Assembly (NCBI GenBank): GCA_013403005.1
Contig: JACBOA010000008.1
Location: 1-64,000 of the forward strand
Source of the DNA: Methanobacteriaceae archaeon
GTDB taxonomy: Archaea > Methanobacteriota > Methanobacteria > Methanobacteriales > Methanobacteriaceae
Length of the DNA stretch: 64,000 nt
Direction: 5' to 3'
Positions 27,975 to 36,943 of this stretch are shown here, one piece after another. Below the pieces are notes generated by a model that did no database searches, was not told where the DNA came from, and worked only from the letters and a program-made list of their open reading frames with translations. The position numbers and the translations under genes are program-made. How positions within the stretch are numbered: the first letter of the stretch is position 1; the number at the start of each line of letters is the position of its first letter.

Positions 27975-28532
27975 CTATAAAACCCCCAGTATAAGACTTA
28001 TCACAATAATAATCAGGGCAGGAATTCCCATGACTGATAGGAATGATTTGCCTATCCCTATTTTGTGTTCAGCATCTACAGCTACTGCAGCAATGACTAC
28101 CATCCAGATAATCATTAATAAACCTAATAAAAACGATGAGAACACTGAACCTGTCAGCATCAAAGTTGCCAGTCCAAAAATCCCCAGTAAATAGGAAACA
28201 GAAATAAAACCAAAAAGTCCAAAGGTATTTTTAAAGTCACCTTCACCCTTAAAAATAAAAATAGCAACTAAGTAACTTATAATTGCCCATATTAGTGTTT
28301 TTATCACAGCCAGTACAATAAGTAACACTGCGAAAATAATTGCCACTAAAAAGTTGCTTGAAAGTCCTCCGGCCATGAAACCCAGTAACGCTGCAAAGAA
28401 AATCAAAAAATAAAGACCATTCATCGGTTTTTTATCTTCCAGGGTTTTCTGGAAGAATTTCTCTGGCACCACAAGAACTTCTGCCATCCCCTCAAAAATT
28501 CTCAGGATATTTTCTTTCAATGAAATCACCAT
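27975..28532 (-). CDS. Yip1-domain membrane protein
   Basis: 185 residues. A short soluble N-terminus (ending near PEKFFQKTL) precedes five membrane helices between about 40 and 183, with charged loops FKGEGDFKNTF and VDAEHKIGIGKS. The pattern fits archaeal and bacterial YIP1-family proteins, whose role is not well known. It may actually start at the TTG four codons in, where GGTGAT has better spacing. It abuts the LiaF-like gene (no base between stop and ATG), indicating co-transcription and perhaps a joint membrane role. Confidence 0.75.
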   Translation of the reverse strand: MVISLKENILRIFEGMAEVLVVPEKFFQKTLEDKKPMNGLYFLIFFAALLGFMAGGLSSNFLVAIIFAVLLIVLAVIKTLIWAIISYLVAIFIFKGEGDFKNTFGLFGFISVSYLLGIFGLATLMLTGSVFSSFLLGLLMIIWMVVIAAVAVDAEHKIGIGKSFLSVMGIPALIIIVISLILGVL

Positions 28533-28810
28533 TAATAACCACTAAATATATGTCTCTATAATTTATTTTTCTATAATTTATTGATACTAATCCTGGATAT
28601 AATTTTCTCGGGTGATTGAAGTTCTCTAAATCCTTATATTACATAGGTTGTGTTAAATCAATAAAGCAAAAAAAAGCTTTTAAGATATTCTTAATAATTA
28701 ATTTCTCTAAAAAATCATTAAAGAGGATGTTAAGGAATCTAAACCCGAGATAGATTAATATTAATTTAATTATGTACCTATTTGGTTATGGGATAACTTA
28801 AAAATAGTAT

Positions 28811-30019
28811 CTAACCTATGGTCTTAATATGGTTTGCAAGTCGTTTAGCCAGTGCTAGAATAGTTAAAACTGGTGGTGCACCCGGTGCTCTGGGAAGAAC
28901 ACTGGCATCGCATACATAAAGGCCTTCTATTTCTGTTTCCAGATTTTTATCTACTACTTCACCCATTGCTGCGGTTCCCCCGGGATGTGCTCCTCTGGCT
29001 GGGGTTGAAACAAGGGTGGCTGGATCAACTCCAGCTCTTGTAAGGATAGAACCAGCAAGGGCTGAACCTCTAGCAATAAGACCTATATCATGGGATGTGT
29101 TATTTTTCACTACACGGTATTTTTCAACATAACCATCCCTTTCATCTTTAATCTTCACCATCATTCCCAGCACATCCTTCTCTTTGAAGCCGTGTTTTTC
29201 GAACCTGGATGTAAGTAAACCTGAATAATGTGGTGCAAGTATGAATCCATCTCCTTTATACAATGCATTCATGGAAACTTCTTTGTAAAAATCTATGCCT
29301 CTGAGCACTCCTCCCACAGTTACAAATGTATCCACAAAAAGATGCCTTCCAGCCTCTAAACCTGCAGAACTAAGCAATCGAGGGGTTTCAATAGCTCCAG
29401 CACACAAAATTACCAGATCTGCGTTGTATTCCTGTTTGTGACATCTAACACCCGTAACTTGGTTATTATTAATGATAAGCTCATTAACGGGTGAATTATG
29501 AATTATTCGGGCACCAAATTCTAGTGCTTCATCGAGATAGTTAAGTGAAGTCCATTTAGCATTCCGTGGGCAACCCATTGAGCATTTACCACAGGGAATA
29601 CATTCCAGGGGGTTGATAAATTTAGGCATTTTCTCCATGCTTAGTCCCATAGAAGCAGAGGCTTCCATTATTTTCAAGGTACCCTCACCAAAGTGTGATG
29701 GGGGAAGTGTTCCTACATGTAGTTCACTTTCCACTTCTTGGAATTCTTTATCAAGGTTGATTCCTATTTTTTTAAAATCCTCCTGGCAGGTACGAACAGC
29801 GTTTCCTGCTGTGACCAGGGTGGTTCCACCCAGACAGGTGGTTTTCAGAAGTTCAACACCCACATCAAGATTATCATAACATTCATAGGATTTATCAGGG
29901 GAAACAGATCTTCCTTTCTCCAGAATAGTCACTTTAAACCCGCTAATAGTCAGTTCCCTGGCAATGGTCGCTCCGCCCGCCCCTGAACCTACAATTATTA
30001 TGTTTCTCATATTAGCCAC
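28811..30019 (-). CDS. GMC-type FAD oxidoreductase with embedded 4Fe-4S motif
   Basis: 402 residues. IIIVGSGAGGATIARELT (7-24) is the FAD Rossmann motif, with the acidic end of strand 2 at ILEKG. The C-terminal GAHPGGTAAMG and VCDASVLPRAPGAPPVLTI are typical of glucose-methanol-choline oxidoreductases. Between them, C140-x2-C143-x2-C146-x3-C150-P is a ferredoxin-type 4Fe-4S signature, unusual in this family, suggesting electrons pass between FAD and a cluster. The start is probably the GTG at 30019; the ATG three codons in is the alternative. It stands alone; the substrate is unknown. Confidence 0.85.
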   Translation of the reverse strand: MANMRNIIIVGSGAGGATIARELTISGFKVTILEKGRSVSPDKSYECYDNLDVGVELLKTTCLGGTTLVTAGNAVRTCQEDFKKIGINLDKEFQEVESELHVGTLPPSHFGEGTLKIMEASASMGLSMEKMPKFINPLECIPCGKCSMGCPRNAKWTSLNYLDEALEFGARIIHNSPVNELIINNNQVTGVRCHKQEYNADLVILCAGAIETPRLLSSAGLEAGRHLFVDTFVTVGGVLRGIDFYKEVSMNALYKGDGFILAPHYSGLLTSRFEKHGFKEKDVLGMMVKIKDERDGYVEKYRVVKNNTSHDIGLIARGSALAGSILTRAGVDPATLVSTPARGAHPGGTAAMGEVVDKNLETEIEGLYVCDASVLPRAPGAPPVLTILALAKRLANHIKTIG

Positions 30020-30108
30020 TACATCTTTTCAGGGTTTTAAATGTTAGATGTCTGCAATCAAATTAATAACTGTTAAAAAATTTTGATTAAAAAAATTATA
30101 CCTAAAAA

Positions 30109-30579
30109 CTACAGCTTTCTGTTAAGAGTTCTTCTTTTAGGTTTTGATTTACTTTTTAGGATTTTCCTAGGGCTTTTAACGGTCACGGGACGTTTTGGTC
30201 TGTCCTGTGGTTTGAATATTTTATCTGCAAAGTATCCTCCAATGGCACCCATAAAACCATAAATACACAATCCTACTATTAAACCTAATATTAGAGTGAA
30301 TAAACCTTCAATACCATAACTTATACCAATAACAACTGGATTAGGTAGTTGATAGGGTAGGTCAGGTGGTGTGAACAAACATATAAAGAAATAAATTAAA
30401 CAAAGAGCTCCTGCTGCCATTGAACCTACTTTATAGCTTGCTTCCTCGTCATTGGTTAGATAAACCGCCACAAAACCAACGATGGCCAGTGAAAAAATTC
30501 CTCCGATATTCAAAAAAGCCAGAATGAAGCCCAGTATAATACTGGTTAAAATGGCAAGTTCCAGGTTAAAGTTAGGCAT
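30109..30579 (-). CDS. Small membrane protein with basic C-terminal tail, unknown
   Basis: About 156 residues with four predicted membrane helices (roughly 5-25, 27-42, 51-72 and 88-118) and a strongly basic tail (KPQDRPKRPVTVKSPRK onward), presumably cytoplasmic. The frame opens at 30588, but GAGGAATG lies too close to that ATG; the one at 30579 (MPNFNLELAI) has suitable spacing. No family recognised. It is transcribed away from the DtxR gene at 30799. Confidence 0.7.
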   Translation of the reverse strand: MPNFNLELAILTSIILGFILAFLNIGGIFSLAIVGFVAVYLTNDEEASYKVGSMAAGALCLIYFFICLFTPPDLPYQLPNPVVIGISYGIEGLFTLILGLIVGLCIYGFMGAIGGYFADKIFKPQDRPKRPVTVKSPRKILKSKSKPKRRTLNRKL

Positions 30580-30798
30580 TGGAAACATTCCTCTTTTGTA
30601 ATATTACTTTATTATATCTTCTATTCCTATTAAACCAATTTCATCTATTTATATTTGACTTAATAAGGATTTTCCATACACTGTGTTCGAATAAATGCTA
30701 AACTTAAAAATATATGTATTTTATAAAATTATTTATTAATTTTATGATAATTCTTGTGGAAAGATAAAGTTAATAGAATCAAAAAACAGAAAAAATAT

Positions 30799-31254
30799 AT
30801 GATGAGAGTTAATTCAAAAAAAATCACCCGTAGTGTGGAGGATTATTTAGAAGCTATGTACTCATTGGAAAAAGGCCAAGGAACCATTCGGGTGAAAGAC
30901 GTAGCACAAACACTGGGAGTCAAGCCTCCAAGTGTAGTAGAAGCAGTTAAAAAACTTTCCAATATGGATCTTGTTTCATATGAACGTTATGGTACTATTA
31001 AGTTGAAGGATGAGGGAATCAGGATTGCAGAAGTTGTAAATTGTAGACATCAATTAATTAAAGATTTTCTAACCCTCTTGGGAGTAAAGGATAGTGTTGC
31101 TGAGAAAGATGCCTGTTCCATGGAACATGTAATGGATGTGTCCACCATGTATAAATTAAGAAAGTTTATAGAATTTGTTCAAATTCATCCCAATGCCAGT
31201 GATTTCATGGAAGAATTCCAAGCATATGCCAGTGAAGAAAATAATACGAAATAA
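30799..31254 (+). CDS. DtxR/MntR-family metal-dependent transcriptional regulator
   Basis: About 151 residues: winged helix (SVEDYLEAMYSLEKG, recognition region VKPPSVVEAVKKL) and the metal-binding dimerisation domain with the CSMEHVMD signature (Cys, Glu and His are standard ligands). It lacks the C-terminal SH3/FeoA domain that the regulator at 19128 has, so the two paralogues probably answer to different metals or genes. The open frame extends to a TTG at 30754, but conserved sequence begins after the ATGs at 30799/30802; no clear ribosome site is present. A TATA-like AAAATATATG is near 30707-30716. Confidence 0.85.
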   Translation: MMRVNSKKITRSVEDYLEAMYSLEKGQGTIRVKDVAQTLGVKPPSVVEAVKKLSNMDLVSYERYGTIKLKDEGIRIAEVVNCRHQLIKDFLTLLGVKDSVAEKDACSMEHVMDVSTMYKLRKFIEFVQIHPNASDFMEEFQAYASEENNTK

Positions 31255-31435
31255 TAACTTATCTAAGAAAAAAACTTTATCTATATTTGAAATCTTTAAA
31301 ACAATCAAAGAGATTAGAGGGTATTAAGCATTTAGATGCTATTAAAAATAGAAATTTAAATTCAGGAGATAAAATTAGAAGATAATATTTTTAGAAGCTT
31401 TCTATGGTGGAAAATGAAAATTAAGGGTGAAAAGT

Positions 31436-32164
31436 ATGGGGATTTTTGATGGAACTTACAATCCAGATGTGGAAAAAATGGAAATTGAAGGAGATGTTAA
31501 GGGCCTGATTAAAACCTTAAAAAAAGGAGATAATAAAAACCGCGCCTTGGCTGCCAGGGCAATGTCCCGGTTTAAAGATGAAAAGGTGGTAGAAGCCCTT
31601 ATTGATGCTTTGGCTTATGATGATGGTGATGTGCGATGGAATGCTGCAAGATCCCTCGGTAAAATCGGTGCTGCTGATGCAACCCCTTTTCTACTGAAAA
31701 TCCTTCGCGATGAAAAATGGTATGTGCGCCAACATGCTGCTGAAGCCTTGGGTGAAATTGGGGATAAAAGAGCGCTACTGCCTCTTTTAGAATCCTTGAA
31801 AGATGAGAAAATCAGGAACAGCGTGGCAATTGCACTGGGTCGCCTGGGTGATCCCCGCGCAGTGGACCATTTAATAGATTCTCTTAAAGATGATGATTTC
31901 AGCTTTCGCAGTGCTGCAGAAGAAGCTTTGGGCATGATAGGTGATAAAAAAGCAGTACCAGTTCTTATAGAAGCATTAAAAGATAAAGATGTCAGTGTTC
32001 GCCGTCATGCTGCCGGTGCATTAGGTAAAATAGGTGATGAAAGGGCTATTAAACCTTTGCTGGATGCTATGGATGATGAGAAGTGGTATGTTCGCTTACA
32101 AGTAGAAGAAGCCATACAGGAGCTTAATAATCGCCTGAAGGAAAATCAAGAAAAAGAGAATTAA
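31436..32164 (+). CDS. HEAT-repeat protein (PBS lyase HEAT-like)
   Basis: 242 residues, made of about seven ~31-residue helical repeats with the motif A-L-G-x-I-G-D-x-x-A-x-x-x-L (e.g. AAEALGEIGDKRALLPLL). Such solenoids are protein-binding scaffolds; no lyase activity is implied. GGGTGA lies five bases before ATG 31436 (MGIFDGTYNP), preferred over the GTG at 31427. A shorter paralogue is encoded at 51316-51879. The binding partner is unknown; the next gene is on the other strand. Confidence 0.85.
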   Translation: MGIFDGTYNPDVEKMEIEGDVKGLIKTLKKGDNKNRALAARAMSRFKDEKVVEALIDALAYDDGDVRWNAARSLGKIGAADATPFLLKILRDEKWYVRQHAAEALGEIGDKRALLPLLESLKDEKIRNSVAIALGRLGDPRAVDHLIDSLKDDDFSFRSAAEEALGMIGDKKAVPVLIEALKDKDVSVRRHAAGALGKIGDERAIKPLLDAMDDEKWYVRLQVEEAIQELNNRLKENQEKEN

Positions 32165-32352
32165 AATCTTATAATTAAAATCTTATAAATATTCTCTTTC
32201 ATCTTATTTTTCATCTAATTTTACATCTAGATTTATTTTGTTAACAGATTAAGCTTTCAATTATTTTAATCATGATTTTATCCATTTGCATATATGATTG
32301 CAAATTGGGAAGGGGGGGGTAAGTTTTTCTAATTAGGTTAAAATCTTTAATA

Positions 32353-32811
32353 TTATAAAAATTTTCTTATCTCATTGGCTATTTCTTCCCTAACATCTTT
32401 TGATATTTTTTTAGGTGGTCTAGGGCGCATGTAACCAAAATGCGGATCCTCAAAGATGTGTCCTGCAAATTCTACCGGGTGGTTGTAACGTGGTATAAAA
32501 TGCCAGTGTAAATGAGGCTCTAAAGTGTCTTCCAGATAAAAAGTGTTCATTAAACAGCCCCAGTTAAAAAGAGTAGCATCAAATGCATTTTTCACTGATG
32601 ATTCCATTCTCTCCAGGAGTTTGATGAAATCCTGCCATTCATCTGTTTTAAGGCCGGACAAAGTCTTGTGGTTCCTTTTAAGTGCCACTACACAGGTTGC
32701 CAGATTGCTTTGATTAGGGGCTAAAAACACAATCCAGTGATCAGTCTGCAGCAGTGGATCTCCAAAGTTATATTCAACCAATTTCTCGCAGTAAGGACAT
32801 TCAATACTCAT
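32353..32811 (-). CDS. HIT-family nucleotide hydrolase-like protein
   Basis: About 152 residues. The histidine triad appears as HLHWHFIPRY (H-x-H-x-H), the site of nucleotidyl transfer in HIT enzymes such as Ap4A hydrolases. N-terminal CPYCE suggests half of a zinc site. VVALKRNHKTLSGL is the conserved strand/helix before the triad. The start at 32811 (MSIECPYCEK) has GGAGA at good spacing; the ATG two codons earlier is too close. Substrate unproven. It converges with the HEAT-repeat gene; an 8-G run lies in the gap near 32312-32319. Confidence 0.85.
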   Translation of the reverse strand: MSIECPYCEKLVEYNFGDPLLQTDHWIVFLAPNQSNLATCVVALKRNHKTLSGLKTDEWQDFIKLLERMESSVKNAFDATLFNWGCLMNTFYLEDTLEPHLHWHFIPRYNHPVEFAGHIFEDPHFGYMRPRPPKKISKDVREEIANEIRKFL

Positions 32812-33005
32812 TTGCATAAATCTCCCTAAGATTTAAAATAATTAAAAATACTTACTCCCGTCATTACATCAACATTTCTGGGATTAGTTACTAAATAAAC
32901 ACTATGTTCTATAAGATTGTAACTATTGATATAACTCATTGATATAACTCTGAAACAGAGAGGTAAAAAAATAGAGTTCACCTCACTTGAGGGGGGATAA
33001 AGTGC

Positions 33006-34409
33006 ATGGCTACTGAAAGGGGTTCATCAAGTACAGTGCTTACCAGTAAATCAACTCAAATAGTATGTTTGACTTCGGTTGTAATTAGCTCCTTTTTAAT
33101 ACCTTTTATGGGATCATCAGTTAACATAGCCCTCCCACTAATCCAAAATGATCTATCAGTTGATATTCTTATTTTAGGGTGGATTCCAATGGCATTTGTT
33201 CTGGCTAATGCTGCATTGGTATTGACCTTCGGTAGGTTAGCAGACATACATGGTCGTAAGAAAGTTTTCACCTGGGGATTAATAGTTTATATATTAGCTT
33301 CTTTTTTGGCTGGTTTCTCAAATTCAGGGACGATTCTGGTTTTATTCAGTTTTCTGCAGGGAGTAGGATGTGCCATGATCTTCGCCACTGGAGTGGCTCT
33401 CCTGATATCTATTTTCCCCCATAAACGGAGGGGTGAAATTTTAGGTATCTATCTCACTTCGGTTTATGTGGGTCTTTTTATGGGACCCTTGCTGGGAGGT
33501 TTCCTGGCCCAGTGGTTAGGATGGAGAAGTATATTTTTTGCCAACATCCCCCTGGGTTTGTTTGCATTAATCCTAATCCTTGCAGGCTTTGAAGGTGAAT
33601 GGAAAAGTAGCTCTGGTAAGAGATTCGATAAAAAAGGTTCCATCATTTACATAGTTTCCCTATCCACTTTTATTTATGGGGTTTCAACATTTCAAGATTT
33701 TTCAGGCAAAATTTTACTAATGGTAGGTTTAATGGGTTTAATTATATTTTTGCACATGGAAAGAAAATCTAAAAATCCAGTTTTGCCAGTTACCGTCTTT
33801 AAAAACCAAACCACTAAATTCTCAGGATTAGCTCTTTTAATGATTACTGTTGCTACATCAGGAATTTGGACTCTTCTTAGCTTATACTTGCAGGATCTTA
33901 GGGGTTTGGATCCATTTATTTCTGCACTAATTCTGGCTGTTCAGCCAATGGCGGTGGCTTTTTTATCACCATTAGTAGGTCGTATGGCTGATAAGAGCGA
34001 TAAAAGTTTCCTGAACATAACTGGAACCATATTATGCACCATTGGACTTTTAATACTTGCCATTGTAGGTGAAAGATCTTCCTTAACCCTGGTTTTAGGG
34101 GGATTATTAATAATCGGGGTGGGAATGGGATTTTTCTCTACTCCCACTAATCGTAATTTTCTTAAATCATTAACCAGTACTTTTTATGCTGTTGGGTCTG
34201 CTGCACTTTCTACAATGGTATATGTTGGTCAGACAGTGAGTTTAGGGGTTCTTTTATTTATTCTTACTATTTATATGGGAAATGCACAATTAACAGCTGA
34301 AAAATATCCTTTATTTATGGATGGAATGCATATCTCTTTCATAATATTCGCTATTTTTAGTTTATTAGCAGCATATTTCACTTTAAGAGTCAAAGAGAAA
34401 AATCAATAA
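33006..34409 (+). CDS. MFS multidrug exporter, DHA2 (14-helix EmrB/QacA) type
   Basis: 467 residues with about 14 membrane helices. Motif A between helices 2 and 3 is GRLADIHGRKKVF, and motif C in helix 5 is GPLLGGFLAQWLGWRSIFFANIPLG, characteristic of drug/H+ antiporters. The first helix carries the D1-type FMGSSVNIALPLI. GAGGGGGG precedes the ATG, a strong ribosome site. It has no adjacent regulator; the neighbour upstream is on the other strand. Substrates cannot be deduced. Confidence 0.9.
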   Translation: MATERGSSSTVLTSKSTQIVCLTSVVISSFLIPFMGSSVNIALPLIQNDLSVDILILGWIPMAFVLANAALVLTFGRLADIHGRKKVFTWGLIVYILASFLAGFSNSGTILVLFSFLQGVGCAMIFATGVALLISIFPHKRRGEILGIYLTSVYVGLFMGPLLGGFLAQWLGWRSIFFANIPLGLFALILILAGFEGEWKSSSGKRFDKKGSIIYIVSLSTFIYGVSTFQDFSGKILLMVGLMGLIIFLHMERKSKNPVLPVTVFKNQTTKFSGLALLMITVATSGIWTLLSLYLQDLRGLDPFISALILAVQPMAVAFLSPLVGRMADKSDKSFLNITGTILCTIGLLILAIVGERSSLTLVLGGLLIIGVGMGFFSTPTNRNFLKSLTSTFYAVGSAALSTMVYVGQTVSLGVLLFILTIYMGNAQLTAEKYPLFMDGMHISFIIFAIFSLLAAYFTLRVKEKNQ

Positions 34410-34663
34410 ATCTAATATCTATTGGATAATAAATCCAGAAAAGAAATCTATCATTATTAAAAAAAGCCAGACAAAATATTATTTAAGATAAAATTAAGAA
34501 ATATACAAGAATAATAACAGTTGAGTATCTATTAGATTGGTTATCTATTAGATAGGCTTATAAGAGATAGATGCATACTCTTTTTGGGAAGTTCGGCTCA
34601 AGAAAAAGAATCTAAAACTTCTGAATTTACGGGGCTGTGATAGTAAATATTATTTTTTTATAG

Positions 34664-34828
34664 ATTGTAAACAACGTGCTTTCATGGAATTTAGGTTATA
34701 TAGCACCCATCTTTCAGGATGTTCTCTGGATATTCAACATTTCCATCGCAGCCACAATCATTGCCAATACCATCTTTCTGGCAAATCATCCTGCTTGGTT
34801 TGGAAGCATCATCGACATAATGAATTAA
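34664..34828 (+). pseudogene. Remnant of a membrane protein (C-terminal fragment)
   Basis: A reading frame of about 54 codons ending NHPAWFGSIIDIMN then stop. It codes two hydrophobic stretches and looks like genuine protein with base composition higher in GC than the surroundings. A stop codon lies directly before it, and the only start inside is a GTG at 34676 without a ribosome site. I take it as the decayed end of a lost gene; a very small membrane protein is the alternative. Confidence 0.4.
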
Positions 34829-34852
34829 GGAGATAATGAACTTCATTGATGC

Positions 34853-35119
34853 TTATTTTAAGAGACCATGAACATGATATTCTACTTCTAATTTAAGAGC
34901 TTTCAATAGTTCTTCTAGGTGTTCATCCTCCCAGGGTTCATCATTATTCAAAAAACAATCAAATTTTAAGCTGGAACCTTCAATATCTATACTATAATCT
35001 TCAATATTACAAATAGAATCCTTATCTAATCTTGAAATCTCATCAACCGATAAAGTTACGTTAATACGAGCATTCCACCCGTTTAAGGTTTTATCTACCC
35101 ATTCAACATTTACATGCAT
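34853..35119 (-). CDS. Small acidic hypothetical protein
   Basis: 88 residues, soluble, with alternating strand-like segments (MHVNVEWVDKTL, ARINVTLSVDEI, YSIDIEGSSLKFDCFL) and an acidic helix (EPWEDEHLEELLKALKLEV), ending HVHGLLK. AGGAG eight bases before the ATG supports translation. No family recognised. It is the only gene between an MFS exporter remnant zone and the M48 protease, on the same strand as the protease. Confidence 0.65.
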   Translation of the reverse strand: MHVNVEWVDKTLNGWNARINVTLSVDEISRLDKDSICNIEDYSIDIEGSSLKFDCFLNNDEPWEDEHLEELLKALKLEVEYHVHGLLK

Positions 35120-35207
35120 GAGTTTTTCTCCTAAAAGTTTGATATGCTATTTGATTTTTGCATGATGCTTTTTCCATGGATTAATTGTTCTATTGGGGGG
35201 AGAATTG

Positions 35208-36641
35208 TTATTTAATTTTAAGGGATCTTTTAAAACCATTAATAACATCTTTAGCAGAGGTTAGAAGAGGGTCTTTAACCTTTACCGGTGTTTTCATATT
35301 TTCCAGACGATCTATGCGGAAATATATGGGGGGATGGGGGTCAAAGTTCAACCAGCTGGGAAGTCTGGTGGGTGATATTCTTTCAGCGTGGAGGCGCTGG
35401 TAACCTATTTTACGCAGTGCCTCTGCCAGAACATGTGGTTGGCCAATTTTCATTGCAGATAAGAGATCTGCCCTTGTTTCAAAGAATTTGGCTATGAAAA
35501 AGATAAGTCCCAGTGCCACGATAAGATAAAGTAGGGGAGAAACGGCAACCAGGGGGAATAGCAGGCTGAAACGCAGGATGAATTCCAATGAGATAATACT
35601 GAAAAGTATGATTGGATCTCTACCCATCAGATGACCCATTTCATGGCCAATTACTGAAAGTATTTCGTTTTCTTCTAATTGTACCAAAAGTCCGGTGGTT
35701 ATAAGCACCAAACTCCGGTTGGGACTGGGGCCAGTGGCAGCAGCATTAGGGATCATGGTGTTACTTAATGCTACACTGGGAGTGTTTATTCCGAACTTTC
35801 CCGCTGCATCTTCAACGAGACGGTAAACATCAACCACCTTGGAAACCTTCAGATCAGCGTTACATTTAAATCCATATTCATTGAATACCTCTTCTCCTAA
35901 CTCACAGGTTGGTTCTAGGCCCATGGCGAGACTTTTCTGGTAGATTTCATTTTTCATTTTAATAATCATATCCTTACCGAATTTTTCCCGGAATTTCAAA
36001 TAATCATCCAGTGGTAATTGGTATTCCAGAATGTGCACCCTGGGATTCTCGGCAGTGATCCTCCAGTCACTGCTACGGAGCAATATACGATCAGAAAATA
36101 GTACGATAACCAGTTGCAGGGCTAAAATAGCAACAATTGCCATTAAAACACCTAATGATATAAATAAAATTATGTTCACTGCAAAAAAAAGGACATATAC
36201 CAAAATCATATTACTTCCAAACATACGGAAGGATGCCTTTTTGCGGCTGCTGGGAGGGTCTTCAGGGATGATTTCGTCCCCTTCAACCCAGGCAAAGTAA
36301 AGGGTGGCCTGGCGAATGTTATCCTCATACACCTGAACTGCAATTAAAATTTCCTCTTCAAGTGAATCCATTTTTTGGGAAATATCAATATCTGCTGGAA
36401 CACTTACTGGATCCATCTTTACTTTGAAGGGGTTAGCTGCCTCTATCTTTACACTCACTCCCCAGTCTTCCTTTGGATGGATTGCAGTAAAGCTTAAATA
36501 TGTAGAACCATTTTCTACAGTTTTTAAAACGTTCTTGAAATAATCAGGTTGAGTTAAAAGATAATATTCTCGTATAAAATCCAAAGCTTCCTCCAGATGC
36601 CCTGATGAAAGTTCAGTGTCTATGGTGAAATTTTTTTCCAA
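35208..36641 (-). CDS. M48-family (HtpX-like) membrane zinc protease
   Basis: 477 residues. The zinc site is HEMGH at about residue 332, with the third ligand in FFETRADLLSA. Two hydrophobic hairpins (about 140-190 and 350-390) anchor it in the membrane, with an N-terminal soluble part of ~135 residues that is longer than in bacterial HtpX (~290 residues total). Family members degrade misfolded membrane proteins. The start is TTG, with AGGAG upstream. Single gene; divergent from nucS. Confidence 0.9.
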   Translation of the reverse strand: MEKNFTIDTELSSGHLEEALDFIREYYLLTQPDYFKNVLKTVENGSTYLSFTAIHPKEDWGVSVKIEAANPFKVKMDPVSVPADIDISQKMDSLEEEILIAVQVYEDNIRQATLYFAWVEGDEIIPEDPPSSRKKASFRMFGSNMILVYVLFFAVNIILFISLGVLMAIVAILALQLVIVLFSDRILLRSSDWRITAENPRVHILEYQLPLDDYLKFREKFGKDMIIKMKNEIYQKSLAMGLEPTCELGEEVFNEYGFKCNADLKVSKVVDVYRLVEDAAGKFGINTPSVALSNTMIPNAAATGPSPNRSLVLITTGLLVQLEENEILSVIGHEMGHLMGRDPIILFSIISLEFILRFSLLFPLVAVSPLLYLIVALGLIFFIAKFFETRADLLSAMKIGQPHVLAEALRKIGYQRLHAERISPTRLPSWLNFDPHPPIYFRIDRLENMKTPVKVKDPLLTSAKDVINGFKRSLKIK

Positions 36642-36943
36642 TTATTAGTCTCCTAATGATTAAATGGAATATTCTTTTTGATTATAATTTAACTCTTAAA
36701 TTAAATAAATTCATGGTTATTATTTTAAATGCAGATCTCGAAATAAATTAGTTTTCTAATCCTATTTTCTTTATAATGCCCTAAAATGGGGGAAAAACTA
36801 TTAGATTTAATTTTGATTTCTACCTTTTACCCTTTTTAATCGGTTCTATGATTTGATGGGAAATTCACACTATTATTATTAATTAATACTTTAAATTTAT
36901 GATAACAGTGAAATATTTTTATTAAAAGCCTGAAATTCATATT
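36642..36943. other. Divergent promoter region, M48 protease / nucS
   Basis: About 300 A/T-rich bases between divergently read genes. No gene seen. The nucS start has no Shine-Dalgarno sequence but a TATA-like ATATTTTTATT about 30 bases upstream (near 36912), consistent with a leaderless transcript. Confidence 0.45.

Noticed and set aside
32312..32319. Run of eight G in an A/T-rich spacer
   Set aside because: Odd but isolated, between two converging genes, with no frame running through it; too little to call a feature.
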